The notes beneath the pieces were generated by a model. It searched no databases and was not told where the DNA came from. It saw nothing but the letters and a program-made list of their open reading frames with translations. DNA of 64,000 nt from positions 186,001 through 250,000 of the forward strand of contig NZ_VTPY01000005.1 in the NCBI RefSeq assembly GCF_008297955.1, read 5' to 3'. Source of the stretch: Billgrantia pellis. Lineage in GTDB: Bacteria; Pseudomonadota; Gammaproteobacteria; Pseudomonadales; Halomonadaceae. Shown here piece after piece: positions 26,979 through 36,234 of this stretch. The translations under genes and the position numbers were made by a program. Position 1 is the stretch's first letter. Every line of letters begins with the position of its first letter.

Positions 26979-27719
26979 CTAATTGAGTGCGGACAGTGTC
27001 TCGATTCGCACGGGATCGTCGGGCAGCGGCCAACAGGGCAGCGGGTGGCCGTCCGTCGAATCCCGTGTCGCCAGGCAATTCTCAAGATAGTTGATGAACT
27101 CGGCGCGGGCGATATCGCGCGCGCCGAGGCTGGCGAGATGGCGGGTATGCATCTGGCAATCGATCAAGCGGCTACCTCCGGCGCGCATGGCCTTCACCAA
27201 GTGAACCAGGGCGACCTTCGAGGCATCGCTCGTGCGGGAGAACATCGATTCGCCGAAGAACACCGGCCCCATGGCCACGCCGTAGAGCCCCCCCACCAAC
27301 CGCGCGTCGTGCCATACCTCCACCGAGCGGGCGTAGCCCAGGCGATACAGGGCGACATAGGCTTCGTGCATCCCGTCGGTGATCCAGGTGCCGGGCTGGC
27401 CCTGTCGCGGCGCGGCGCAGGCCGCGACCACGGCCTCGAAATCGCGGTTGAAAGTGATCCGAAAGGCGCCGTTGCGCAACCGCTTGGCCAGGCTACGGGA
27501 GATACGCAACTCATCGGGAAAGAGCACCATCCTCGGGTCGGGAGACCACCAGAGGATCGGCTGGTCGTCACTGAACCAGGGGAAGATGCCGTGTCGATAG
27601 GCGGCCAGCAGCCACTCCGGCGTCAGTCCACCCCCGGCTGCCAGCAAACCGTCGGGATCCCGCAGGGCCTGCGAGATGGGTGGAAAACGCACCGGGCGTT
27701 CGGGAAGCCAGGGCAGCAT
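26979..27719 (-). CDS. aat: Leucyl/phenylalanyl-tRNA-protein transferase
   Basis: A 246-residue transferase that moves Leu or Phe from aminoacyl-tRNA onto proteins with N-terminal Lys or Arg. Signature blocks are [39 protein letters not shown] and [12 protein letters not shown]. It heads the aat-bpt pair and faces away from ftsK. With ClpS, ClpA and Bpt it completes the bacterial N-degron recognition pathway apart from ClpP. Confidence 0.97.
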   Translation of the reverse strand: MLPWLPERPVRFPPISQALRDPDGLLAAGGGLTPEWLLAAYRHGIFPWFSDDQPILWWSPDPRMVLFPDELRISRSLAKRLRNGAFRITFNRDFEAVVAACAAPRQGQPGTWITDGMHEAYVALYRLGYARSVEVWHDARLVGGLYGVAMGPVFFGESMFSRTSDASKVALVHLVKAMRAGGSRLIDCQMHTRHLASLGARDIARAEFINYLENCLATRDSTDGHPLPCWPLPDDPVRIETLSALN

Positions 27720-27876
27720 GCAACGGTAATCCTCGTCGGCTTGGTTGACGTTAGTCTGACGCCGGAGTCGCCTCGGCTCAACTGCCTTCGTGGCCCCTGT
27801 GCCGGTGGCTTCACTCCCGGTATGATGGCGGCTGAATCCATTTCGGATACGGCAAGTTCAGAAGAGGCACCGTCGC

Positions 27877-30800
27877 GTGCGGTGCGAGGGGGTTGGCGAG
27901 TTGAGTGCAAAGGAAAAGAGCGCGCCGGGACGCGTGTCGGCGGAGGACGCCCAGCAGCCGACCGAGCGCCGGGGGCTCCACCTGCACGGTGCGGCTCGGG
28001 AAGGGGCCATCATTCTCCTGTTGGCGGCCTGTGTGTTTCTGCTGTTGGCGTTGTTCAGCTATCAGCCCTCCGATCCCGGCTGGTCCCACCGCGGTCCGGA
28101 AACCGAGGTGGCCAACTGGATGGGGCCGTTCGGTGCCTGGTTGGCCGACATGCTCTATTCGCTGTTCGGTGCCAGCGCCCTGTGGTGGCCCGGCATGCTG
28201 GGTTTCGCTGGTTGGTGGCTGATCCGTACGCGCAAGGTGCGCATCGAATGGGACGCCACGGCCGTGGCCGTGCGCCTGGGCGGCCTGGTGCTGCTGCTGC
28301 TGGGAACGACGACTCTCGGGGCGCTACATTTCTATCATCCCGACAGCGTGTTGCCCTACGCGTCGGGCGGCATCCTGGGGGAAGGGCTGGTCGGTGCGCT
28401 GGTGCCGCTGGTCGAATCGGGCGGCACGGGCCTGCTGGCCGTCGCGGCCATGCTGTGCGGCTTCCCGCTCTTCACCGGCCAGTCCTGGCTGGCGGTGATG
28501 GATGAACTCGGCCATCGCTTCCTGCGTCTGTGGCGCTGGGCGGCAGCCCCGTTCGGGCTGGTACGCGGTCGCCACGAACCGCACTGGAACGATGACGGCA
28601 TCCCGGCGGAGGAAGAGACGGCAAGCGAGCCAGTTGCTGCCGCGCCGCGCCGTCGCTGGCGCTTCTGGCGTCGTCGTGACGCTGTCGCTTCCCCACCGCG
28701 GGACCCTAGCCTGGCCGCGGAATTCGGCGATGACGGCGATACGGAGATTCCTTGGGACGTGCCCGAGCGAACACCGTCGGCGAAGCGACCCGAGGCGGCC
28801 TACAGCGCCCATCAGGCCGAGCCGAAGCCCACACGGCCAGAGGTCGCCCCACCTCGGCCGACGCCGACATCGGTGGCGCCGCCGGAGCCGAGCCTGGGGG
28901 CCGCGCGCGAGGCCGCACCTTTCGCCTCCGCCGGTGCGTTGAAGGCGAACCGCCACGATGAGCCGACCACGTCCGGCGCCATGCCGCTCCGGGCGACGGA
29001 TGATGAAGAGGCCCGTACCGCGGCATCGGAAGTGGCACGCGCGGCGAGCCGGGCCGAGGCCGAAGAAACGAAGGAAAGGGGCGCTCCCGGACTGGCTTCG
29101 AGGCCAGGCGCGTCGCATGCGACCGTGGCGGGAGAGCGCGAGACGACACGGCACGAACCGGGACTTGGCGACTGGCAGCCCGCAGAGCCGGTCGATGCGC
29201 AGGAGCCTCGCCTGAGCTGGGGCGAGATCGGTGACGATTCGCGCGAGCGAGACGACGCTCGCCATGAGGCCCGGCCCGGCGCCGATGAGGGCGAGCCCCG
29301 GATGACGAAGCCGGTGGAAACGGCTGCGCCGCACGACGTCGACCAGGCCGAAGGTCTGCGTGCCTGGCATGAGATATCGGAAGCGGAACGGCTTGGCTCC
29401 GGCGAGGAAAACGTCATCGATGACGGCCCAGGCGAGCCACAGCCTGGACGATTTGCCACCGCCGAGCAGGCTCGCGCTGCGGCGGCCGAACCGAATGGTC
29501 CTGCGCTGTGGACCGTGGAGCATCTGCAGAGCCAGCGTCCCGTGCTCGATGACATGCCGGAGCCGGACGGCGAGCTGCCCAGCCTGCGCCTGCTCACGCC
29601 GCCGGAGCCGCACCAGCAGAACTATACCGAGGCACAGCTGGCCGATATGGCGGAATTGCTGGAGACCCGCCTGCGCGAGTATGGCGTCAAGGCCGAGGTG
29701 GTGCACACCTGGCCGGGACCGGTGATCACCCGCTTCGAGATCAAGCCCGCCGCCGGCGTGAAAGTGTCGAAGATCAGCAACCTGGCCAAGGACCTGGCAC
29801 GCTCTCTGATGGTCAAGAGCGTGCGCGTGGTCGAAGTGATCCCGGGGCGCCCCACGGTGGGCATCGAGATTCCCAATCCGCACCGGGCGATGATCCGACT
29901 GCGTGAGGTAATCGATTCCGATCGCTACCAGCAGGAGGCCTCTGCGCTGACTCTGGCGCTGGGGCAGGACATCGGCGGTGGCCCGGTGGTCGCCAATCTG
30001 GGCAAGATGCCGCATCTGCTCGTGGCCGGCACCACCGGTTCGGGCAAGTCGGTGGGGGTCAACGCCATGCTGATCTCGATGCTGCTCAAGGCCACACCCG
30101 AGGAGCTGCGCCTGATCATGGTCGATCCCAAGATGCTGGAGCTCTCGGTCTACGACGGCATCCCGCATCTGCTGGCGCCGGTGGTGACCGACATGAAGGA
30201 GGCCGCCAACGCGCTGCGCTGGTGCGTGGCCGAAATGGAGCGTCGATACAAGCTGATGGCCGCCATGGGGGTGCGCAACATCGCCGGTTTCAACGGCAAG
30301 CTCGAAGAGGCCGAGCGCGCCGGTGCCCAGGTCGCCGATCCGCTGTGGGAGCCGCAGCCCTGGGAGATGCACGAACCGCCGCCCGTGCTGGAGAAGCTGC
30401 CCTACATCGTGGTGGTGATCGACGAGTTCGCCGATATGTTCATGATCGTCGGCAAGAAGGTCGAGGAACTCATCGCACGCTTGGCGCAAAAGGCGCGGGC
30501 GGCCGGCATTCATCTGATTCTGGCGACCCAGCGGCCCTCGGTGGACGTGGTCACCGGCCTGATCAAGGCCAACATTCCCACGCGCATGGCCTTCCAGGTG
30601 TCGTCGCGCGTCGATTCGCGCACCATTCTCGATCAGGGGGGCGCCGAGAACCTGCTGGGCCACGGCGACATGCTCTATCTGCCGGCGGGCTCGGGACTGC
30701 CCACCCGGGTCCATGGTGCCTTCGTCGATGACGACGAGGTGCATCGAGTGGTGGAGGACTGGAAGCGTCGAGGCGAGCCGGAGTACATCGAGGAGATCCT

Positions 30801-31074
30801 CTCGGGAGGCGTTTCGGCCGATGCCTTGACCGGACTCGAAGCCGACGCCGGTGGCGAGGGCGGCGATGCCGAGCAGGACGCGCTCTACGACGAGGCGGTG
30901 CAGTTCGTCACCGAGAGCCGTCGCGCCTCCATCTCGGCGGTGCAACGTCGCTTCAAGATTGGCTACAACCGTGCCGCACGCCTGGTGGAAGCCATGGAGG
31001 CGGCCGGCGTGGTGTCTTCCATGGGCACCAACGGGGGGCGCGAAGTGCTGGCGCCTCCCCCGGTAGGGAACTGA
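27877..31074 (+). CDS. ftsK: DNA translocase FtsK
   Basis: A 1065-residue division-site DNA pump that couples septation to chromosome segregation and XerCD-dif resolution. The first 210 or so residues hold about four membrane segments (the first is [18 protein letters not shown]). A low-complexity linker rich in Glu, Ala, Arg and Pro runs from about 230 to 560. The RecA-like motor has Walker [11 protein letters not shown] near 720 and Walker [14 protein letters not shown] near 850. A winged-helix gamma domain ([15 protein letters not shown]) ends the protein and binds KOPS. The start is uncertain: GTG at 27877 or TTG at 27901. ftsK-lolA-rarA is a conserved order. Confidence 0.97.
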   Translation: MRCEGVGELSAKEKSAPGRVSAEDAQQPTERRGLHLHGAAREGAIILLLAACVFLLLALFSYQPSDPGWSHRGPETEVANWMGPFGAWLADMLYSLFGASALWWPGMLGFAGWWLIRTRKVRIEWDATAVAVRLGGLVLLLLGTTTLGALHFYHPDSVLPYASGGILGEGLVGALVPLVESGGTGLLAVAAMLCGFPLFTGQSWLAVMDELGHRFLRLWRWAAAPFGLVRGRHEPHWNDDGIPAEEETASEPVAAAPRRRWRFWRRRDAVASPPRDPSLAAEFGDDGDTEIPWDVPERTPSAKRPEAAYSAHQAEPKPTRPEVAPPRPTPTSVAPPEPSLGAAREAAPFASAGALKANRHDEPTTSGAMPLRATDDEEARTAASEVARAASRAEAEETKERGAPGLASRPGASHATVAGERETTRHEPGLGDWQPAEPVDAQEPRLSWGEIGDDSRERDDARHEARPGADEGEPRMTKPVETAAPHDVDQAEGLRAWHEISEAERLGSGEENVIDDGPGEPQPGRFATAEQARAAAAEPNGPALWTVEHLQSQRPVLDDMPEPDGELPSLRLLTPPEPHQQNYTEAQLADMAELLETRLREYGVKAEVVHTWPGPVITRFEIKPAAGVKVSKISNLAKDLARSLMVKSVRVVEVIPGRPTVGIEIPNPHRAMIRLREVIDSDRYQQEASALTLALGQDIGGGPVVANLGKMPHLLVAGTTGSGKSVGVNAMLISMLLKATPEELRLIMVDPKMLELSVYDGIPHLLAPVVTDMKEAANALRWCVAEMERRYKLMAAMGVRNIAGFNGKLEEAERAGAQVADPLWEPQPWEMHEPPPVLEKLPYIVVVIDEFADMFMIVGKKVEELIARLAQKARAAGIHLILATQRPSVDVVTGLIKANIPTRMAFQVSSRVDSRTILDQGGAENLLGHGDMLYLPAGSGLPTRVHGAFVDDDEVHRVVEDWKRRGEPEYIEEILSGGVSADALTGLEADAGGEGGDAEQDALYDEAVQFVTESRRASISAVQRRFKIGYNRAARLVEAMEAAGVVSSMGTNGGREVLAPPPVGN

Positions 31075-31199
31075 CGACAGCGTCGGCTTCGGGCGACAAC
31101 CATGCAGCAACCGTGAAAGCGCCGGCGGGAGCGCAACCTGCCGGCACGTAACGGGTCCGAAGGACAGGATCCATCCGGAACCCGCCCAGGGAGAGATAG

Positions 31200-31838
31200 A
31201 TGAGCGTAATGAGCATAAAGAAGACCCTAGCCGCACTGGCCGTGACGATCGCCGTGCCCGTTGCCGCCTTGGCCAACGAGGGCGCCGATCGCCTGACGCG
31301 TATCCTGGAGCCGCTGGAAACCTACGAGGCACGCTTCGAGCAGCTGATCCTCAATGCCAGTGGCGAGCGCCTGCAGCAGGCCAAAGGTCGGATGTGGCTG
31401 TCGCGGCCCGGCAAGTTCCGCTGGGAAGTGGACGCGCCCTACCAGCAGGAAGTGGTTTCCGACGGTAGCGAAGTCTATCTCTACGACCCCGACCTCGAGC
31501 AGGTCACCGTGCAGGAACTGGACCAGCGTGTCACCCATACCCCGGCGCTGCTGCTTTCCGGCAGGACCGATGAACTGACCGAGAGTTACGAGGTGTCGCA
31601 CCAGCAGCAGGGCGACAACGAGACTTTCCGGCTGGTGCCGAAGTCAGCCGATACCCTGTTCGAGGAGCTGCAGATGACCTTCCGCGGCCAGCGGCTCGCG
31701 GCGCTACAGATGATCGACAGCACCGGCCAGCAGACCGCCATTGAATTCAGCGACGTCCGCATGAACCAGAACATCGACGACGACCGCTTCGCCTTCGAGG
31801 TTCCCGATGGGGCCGACGTGATTCGCGACACGTACTGA
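31200..31838 (+). CDS. lolA: Outer-membrane lipoprotein carrier protein LolA
   Basis: A 212-residue periplasmic chaperone that carries lipoproteins from LolCDE to LolB. Residues 1-25 are a signal peptide ending ALA/NEG. Family segments include ARFEQLILNASGERLQQAKGRMWLSRPGKFRWE and a C-terminal SDVRMNQNIDDDRFAF. GGGAG lies 6 nt before the ATG. It sits 125 bp after ftsK. Confidence 0.95.
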   Translation: MSVMSIKKTLAALAVTIAVPVAALANEGADRLTRILEPLETYEARFEQLILNASGERLQQAKGRMWLSRPGKFRWEVDAPYQQEVVSDGSEVYLYDPDLEQVTVQELDQRVTHTPALLLSGRTDELTESYEVSHQQQGDNETFRLVPKSADTLFEELQMTFRGQRLAALQMIDSTGQQTAIEFSDVRMNQNIDDDRFAFEVPDGADVIRDTY

Positions 31839-31861
31839 CCGCGCCTTCCGCTTCGTCCGGT

Positions 31862-31877
31862 GCCGCCTTCTGGCGGC
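31862..31877. terminator. Hairpin between convergent lolA and rarA
   Basis: A 6-bp perfect stem (GCCGCC/GGCGGC) with a TTCT loop lies midway between the two stops. No long T-run follows, so termination is likely but not certain. Confidence 0.4.
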
Positions 31878-31897
31878 GCTGTCGTTTCCGGTAGGCG

Positions 31898-33241
31898 CTA
31901 CTCGTTTTCTCGCCCTTGGTCGGCCCGGACATCCAGTTCGGCGCGCCAGGCCATCAACTGGGCGTAACGCTTCTCCTGGCCGTGCTCGCTGGGTTGGTAG
32001 AAAGCCTCGTGGGGCAGGCCCTCGGGCCAGCAGTCGTGGGCGCTGCCCGCCGGATAGCCATCCGGCTCGCTATGGGCGTAGCGGTAGCCGTGACCATGGC
32101 CCAACGACTCCATCAGCTTGGTCGGGGCGTTGCGCAGGTAAGTGGGAACCTCCAGGCGCGGCTGGGCGGCCACGAATGCCTTGGCCCGCTTCCAGGCTTG
32201 GTCGATGGCATGGCTCTTGGGGGCGATGGAGAGGTGAATGGCGGCGTGGGCGATGGCGCGCTGGCCCTCATGGTCGCCCAGCCGAAGATAGGCATCCCAG
32301 GCCGCCATGACCAGGGGCAGGGCGCGCGGGTCGGCGTTACCGACATCCTCGGAGGCGATCGCCGCCAGCCGGCGAATGACGTCGAGCGGATCGCCTCCTC
32401 CCTGGATGAAACGGGCCATGTAGAGCAGGGCGGCATCCTGGCGTGACGAGCGCACCGATTTATGAATCGCCGAAAGCAGATCGTAGTAATGGTCGCCCTG
32501 CTTGTCGAAGGCGCTGGCTTGATGCCCTATCACCGCTTCCAGCGCGCTGCGGTCCAGGCGTTCACCGTCGGCCTCGGCCTGGGTGAAATCGCAGGCGGTT
32601 TCCAGCAGCCCCAGGGCGCGCCGGGCATCGCCGGCCGCAGCGCGGGCAAGCGTGGCCAGAATGTCCCACTCAACGGCGATACGACGTTCGCCGAGGCCCC
32701 GCTCACGGTCGCTCAGCGCGCGACGCATCACTTCGACCAGCTCGGCCTCCTCCAGCGACTTCAGCACATAGACCCGGGCGCGCGAAAGCAACGCCGAATT
32801 GACCTCGAAGGAGGGGTTTTCGGTGGTGGCGCCGATCAGCGTCAGCAGGCCCGATTCCACATGCGGCAGCAGGGCATCCTGCTGGCTCTTGTTGAGTCGG
32901 TGGATCTCGTCGAGAAACAGCAGGGTGGGGCGGCCCTGCGCCTGCATGGCGCGGGCCCGGTCCACGGCGGCGCGGATATCCTTGACACCCGCCATGACCG
33001 CCGAGAGCCGTTCCAGGTGGGCGCCGGACTCCTCGGCCAGAATCTCGGCCAAAGTGGTTTTCCCGGTGCCGGGTGGTCCCCAGAGGATCATCGAACGCAC
33101 GGTACCGGTCTCGGCCATGCGGCGCAGGGGCTTGCCCGTGCCCACCAGGGCCTGCTGACCCACATAATCCTCCAGGCGGCGAGGCCGCATGCGATAGGCC
33201 AGCGGTGCGGAAGCGTCGGGCGCCTGGCCAAACAGATCCAT
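31898..33241 (-). CDS. rarA: Replication-associated recombination protein RarA (MgsA)
   Basis: A 447-residue AAA+ ATPase related to clamp loaders that acts at stalled forks. Walker [11 protein letters not shown] is near residue 55, Walker [11 protein letters not shown] near 108 and sensor 1 GATTENPSF near 135. The C-terminal tetramerisation domain (MgsA_C) contains [16 protein letters not shown] chose the ATG at 33241, with AAGGAGAG 7 nt upstream; the longer open frame upstream is noncoding in character. It converges on lolA, whereas in E. coli both are co-directional with ftsK. Confidence 0.95.
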   Translation of the reverse strand: MDLFGQAPDASAPLAYRMRPRRLEDYVGQQALVGTGKPLRRMAETGTVRSMILWGPPGTGKTTLAEILAEESGAHLERLSAVMAGVKDIRAAVDRARAMQAQGRPTLLFLDEIHRLNKSQQDALLPHVESGLLTLIGATTENPSFEVNSALLSRARVYVLKSLEEAELVEVMRRALSDRERGLGERRIAVEWDILATLARAAAGDARRALGLLETACDFTQAEADGERLDRSALEAVIGHQASAFDKQGDHYYDLLSAIHKSVRSSRQDAALLYMARFIQGGGDPLDVIRRLAAIASEDVGNADPRALPLVMAAWDAYLRLGDHEGQRAIAHAAIHLSIAPKSHAIDQAWKRAKAFVAAQPRLEVPTYLRNAPTKLMESLGHGHGYRYAHSEPDGYPAGSAHDCWPEGLPHEAFYQPSEHGQEKRYAQLMAWRAELDVRADQGRENE

Positions 33242-33443
33242 GAGGATTCTCTCCTTGTGCTGCATTGCAATGCCGAAGATCGTCAATACGACCTTGGGCG
33301 ATGTGCGGGATCGGATCAAAGGGTCTACGGTGGATACAGCATCCTGCCTTTCACGCCGTATCTTTGCATCGGCAAGACTGAACCTGCTTCTGTCCCGCGA
33401 ATCCAACCACTATACCCGCTCATCGCATAGAGGAGGCCTCGAC

Positions 33444-34001
33444 ATGCCCATGCTGACTCAGCTGCGTCAGGATCATGCCAACATGGCGCGCATGTTGCAC
33501 GTCCTTCAGCTCAAGCAAAAAGCCCTGGCAGCCGGTGAACGGCCCAACTTCCAGCTCGTTCGGGAGGTGGTCGACTACATTCTCGGCTACATGGAAGATT
33601 TTACCGTGCCACTCGAGCGCATCTGCTCACAGCGCCTCCAGGAGCTGGCGCCGGAGTGCAGGGAGCTGACCGAGCGTCTGTCCAGCGACTACCAGGCCCT
33701 GCGCAAGCGCCTGATACGCCTTTCCGACGACATCGACATGATCCTGATGGACGCCGTGATCCCGATGGATCGCTTCACCGAGGACCTCAGTGCCTATCTC
33801 ATCGCACATCGCAACTATCTTCGCGATGAACGGGAACTGCTGTTCCCGCTGCTCCGCGAGCATTTCGGCGATCGCGACATGGAATGGTTGACCGACGCGC
33901 TCCCCGACGGCGCCTCGGCCAAGCTGGAGCGGCTCCAGGAAGCGTATCCCGAGCTCTACGCCGAACTGCGCGAGACCCAGGCTCCCGAAACGGCGGCATG
34001 A
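33444..34001 (+). CDS. Hemerythrin-like (HHE-fold) protein
   Basis: A 185-residue all-helical protein with AGGAGG 6 nt before the ATG. It aligns by eye with hemerythrin-domain proteins: QDHANMARML near residue 10, a second helix YILGYMEDFTVPLE near 52, a fourth helix HRNYLRDERELLFPLL near 125. In a standard bacterial hemerythrin the second helix carries His residues in an HHxKE motif; here that place reads FTVPLERI, so at least one iron ligand looks lost. Whether it still binds di-iron is open. A divergent rarA start lies 200 bp upstream. Confidence 0.75.
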   Translation: MPMLTQLRQDHANMARMLHVLQLKQKALAAGERPNFQLVREVVDYILGYMEDFTVPLERICSQRLQELAPECRELTERLSSDYQALRKRLIRLSDDIDMILMDAVIPMDRFTEDLSAYLIAHRNYLRDERELLFPLLREHFGDRDMEWLTDALPDGASAKLERLQEAYPELYAELRETQAPETAA

Positions 34002-34094
34002 CTGCCGGCAGATGAAGGCTTCAGGTCGCTCGGCTTGCTGTTAGAATGACGGCTTTTGCAGCAGCCGAGCGATCCTCATGAGAGCCGTTTCGTC

Positions 34095-34871
34095 ATGCCC
34101 GGCCCGATACTGATCTTCGATTCAGGCGTCGGCGGCCTGTCGGTCGTCCCGCCGATGCGCCAGCGGTTGCCCGATGTCGCGCTGGTCTATGCCTGCGACA
34201 ACGCCATGCTGCCATACGGTACGCGCCCGGACGCTTGGCTCGTCGAGCGCATCCTGGCGGTATGCGATGCCGCCGTTTCCGTCAGCGGTTGCAGCGTGCT
34301 GGTCGTGGCCTGCAATACCGCCAGCACGCTGGCCCTGGATGCGCTGCGGGCACGCCTGACGATTCCCGTGGTGGGCACCGTGCCGGCGATCAAGCCGGCC
34401 GCTGCATTGAGCCGCAGCCGGCATATCGGCTTGTTGGCGACCAGTGCCACTGTGTCGCGCCCCTATACCGATCGCTTGATCGAGGCATTCGCCGCCGGTT
34501 GCCGAGTCACCCGGGTCGCCGCTGATTCGCTGGTCAAAGAGGCCGAGCGAATGCTGGCCGGCGATGCCCCCGATCCTGACGTGATCCGTGCGGTCACCGC
34601 GCCGCTATGGCAGCATCAGGACCTCGATACCGTGGTGCTCGGCTGCACTCACTTCCCCCTTCTGAGAGAGCGGATTGCCGCCGCGGCCCCGCGCAAGATC
34701 CAGCTGGTCGATTCCAGCGATGCCATCGCCAAGCGCACGGTACAGGTATTGGACACGGCGCCCCTGCGGCATGAGAAAGACCGCAGCCTGGCGACGTCGC
34801 CCGATGCCAGGCTGGCGCGGGCAGTCTCCCCCTTTGGTTTTACCGAGCCGCAGTTGTTGACGGTCGGTTGA
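34095..34871 (+). CDS. murI: Glutamate racemase
   Basis: A 258-residue cofactor-independent racemase that supplies D-glutamate for peptidoglycan. The two catalytic Cys are in ACNTAST (Cys73) and GCTHFP (Cys184), and the substrate motif DSGVGG begins at residue 9. The ATG at 34095 fits the family N-terminus; an in-frame TTG 39 bp upstream is less likely. The open frame runs to the stop at 34871, which overlaps an upstream TTG of trmA, but the chosen trmA start is 39 bp downstream. Confidence 0.95.
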   Translation: MPGPILIFDSGVGGLSVVPPMRQRLPDVALVYACDNAMLPYGTRPDAWLVERILAVCDAAVSVSGCSVLVVACNTASTLALDALRARLTIPVVGTVPAIKPAAALSRSRHIGLLATSATVSRPYTDRLIEAFAAGCRVTRVAADSLVKEAERMLAGDAPDPDVIRAVTAPLWQHQDLDTVVLGCTHFPLLRERIAAAAPRKIQLVDSSDAIAKRTVQVLDTAPLRHEKDRSLATSPDARLARAVSPFGFTEPQLLTVG

Positions 34872-34909
34872 GCACCCGTTTCTCGCTTACGTATACGACA
34901 GGAGCCGCC

Positions 34910-36019
34910 GTGTCCATTCCCGTTGTCGAACCCGCTCGCTACGACGCGCAACTCGCGGCCAAGCACGAGCGAGTCGCCCATCAATTCGGACGATTTTCGC
35001 CACCGGCATTGGAGGTCTTTCCCTCACCCCCGAGCCACTATCGTCAGCGCTGCGAGTTCCGCTTGTGGCACGAGGGGGATGATCTCTACTACGCCATGTT
35101 CGAGGTCGACCCCGACGACCCGAAGAGGAAGCGAGTGATTCGCCTCGACGACTATCCGGTGGCAAGCCGGCGCATCAACGAACTGATGCCGCGATTGCGC
35201 GAGGCGTTGCTCGAGAACGATGTGCTGCGTCGCCGGCTGTTTCAGGTCGAATTCCTGACCACGCTTTCGGGCGAGGCACTGGTTACCCTGATCTATCACC
35301 GTCCGCTGGATGACGCCTGGGAGATCGAGGCGCGGCGGCTCCAGGAGCGTCTGAACGTCTGCATTATCGGCCGTTCGCGCAAGCAGCGTCTGGTGCTTGA
35401 GCGCGATCACGTCTGGGAGCGGCTGGAGGTGGACGGTCGCGCCTTCCGTTATCAGCAGGTGGAGAACAGCTTCACCCAGCCCAACGCCGAGATCAGCCGT
35501 GCCATGCTGGCCTGGGCACGAGACGTGACGCGTGGCAGCCAGGCACGCGACCTGGTCGAACTCTATTGCGGCAACGGCAACTTCACCATTGCCCTGGCCG
35601 AGAACTTTCGCCGTGTACTGGCCACCGAGATCTCGCGGACTTCGGTGGCCAGCGCGCGTGAGAACCTGGCGGCCAACGCCATCGACAACGCCGAGGTCGG
35701 GCGCATGTCGGCCGAGGAATTTGCCGCAGCGCTGCGTGGCGACAAGGGGGGGCGTCGAGTGACGGACATGACGCTCGAAGACTACGACTTTTCCACCGTG
35801 CTGGTGGATCCGCCCCGTGCCGGTCTCGACGAGGCGAGCTGCCGTCAGCTGAGCGAGTATTCGCGAATCGTCTATATTTCATGCAACCCGGATACGTTGG
35901 AGCGCAACCTGGAGACCTTGTGTCGCACCCATCGCATCGCCCGTTTCGCCCTGTTCGATCAGTTTCCCTGGACCCATCACTGCGAATGCGGGGTGCTCCT
36001 GGAGAAGAAACCCGCCTGA
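34910..36019 (+). CDS. trmA: tRNA (uracil-5-)-methyltransferase (T54)
   Basis: A 369-residue SAM-dependent enzyme (E. coli 366) making ribothymidine 54 in tRNA. The SAM site is VELYCGNGNFTIAL. The catalytic Cys lies in YISCNPDTLERN near residue 325, and SFTQPNAEI and VDPPRAGLDE are further family motifs. It lacks the N-terminal TRAM domain of RlmD, supporting trmA. GTG at 34910 has AGGAG 6 nt upstream. Confidence 0.96.
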   Translation: MSIPVVEPARYDAQLAAKHERVAHQFGRFSPPALEVFPSPPSHYRQRCEFRLWHEGDDLYYAMFEVDPDDPKRKRVIRLDDYPVASRRINELMPRLREALLENDVLRRRLFQVEFLTTLSGEALVTLIYHRPLDDAWEIEARRLQERLNVCIIGRSRKQRLVLERDHVWERLEVDGRAFRYQQVENSFTQPNAEISRAMLAWARDVTRGSQARDLVELYCGNGNFTIALAENFRRVLATEISRTSVASARENLAANAIDNAEVGRMSAEEFAAALRGDKGGRRVTDMTLEDYDFSTVLVDPPRAGLDEASCRQLSEYSRIVYISCNPDTLERNLETLCRTHRIARFALFDQFPWTHHCECGVLLEKKPA

Positions 36020-36234
36020 CTCGTCGCTCGCTTCGGCCTTGGAATTCTCCACCAGGCGTGAAAAGTCAAGCGGCGAGACGTCGAGCCGCGATGCACAACC
36101 GACATGCTCCATGAGAAGGCTGGCAAGTCGATGGGGTGCAACGCGAGGCTGCAGTAAGCTTCCCGTCACGTGGCCGCGGGCCACGCCGATTCTATTCCCA
36201 GGGCCGAGATGGCCCCAGGCAGCCGAGGTGAGGG

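Noticed and set aside
28324..31332. A roughly 1000-codon open frame on the minus strand opposite ftsK
   Set aside because: FtsK on the plus strand is fully conserved here; the antisense frame has no family motifs and is a GC artefact.
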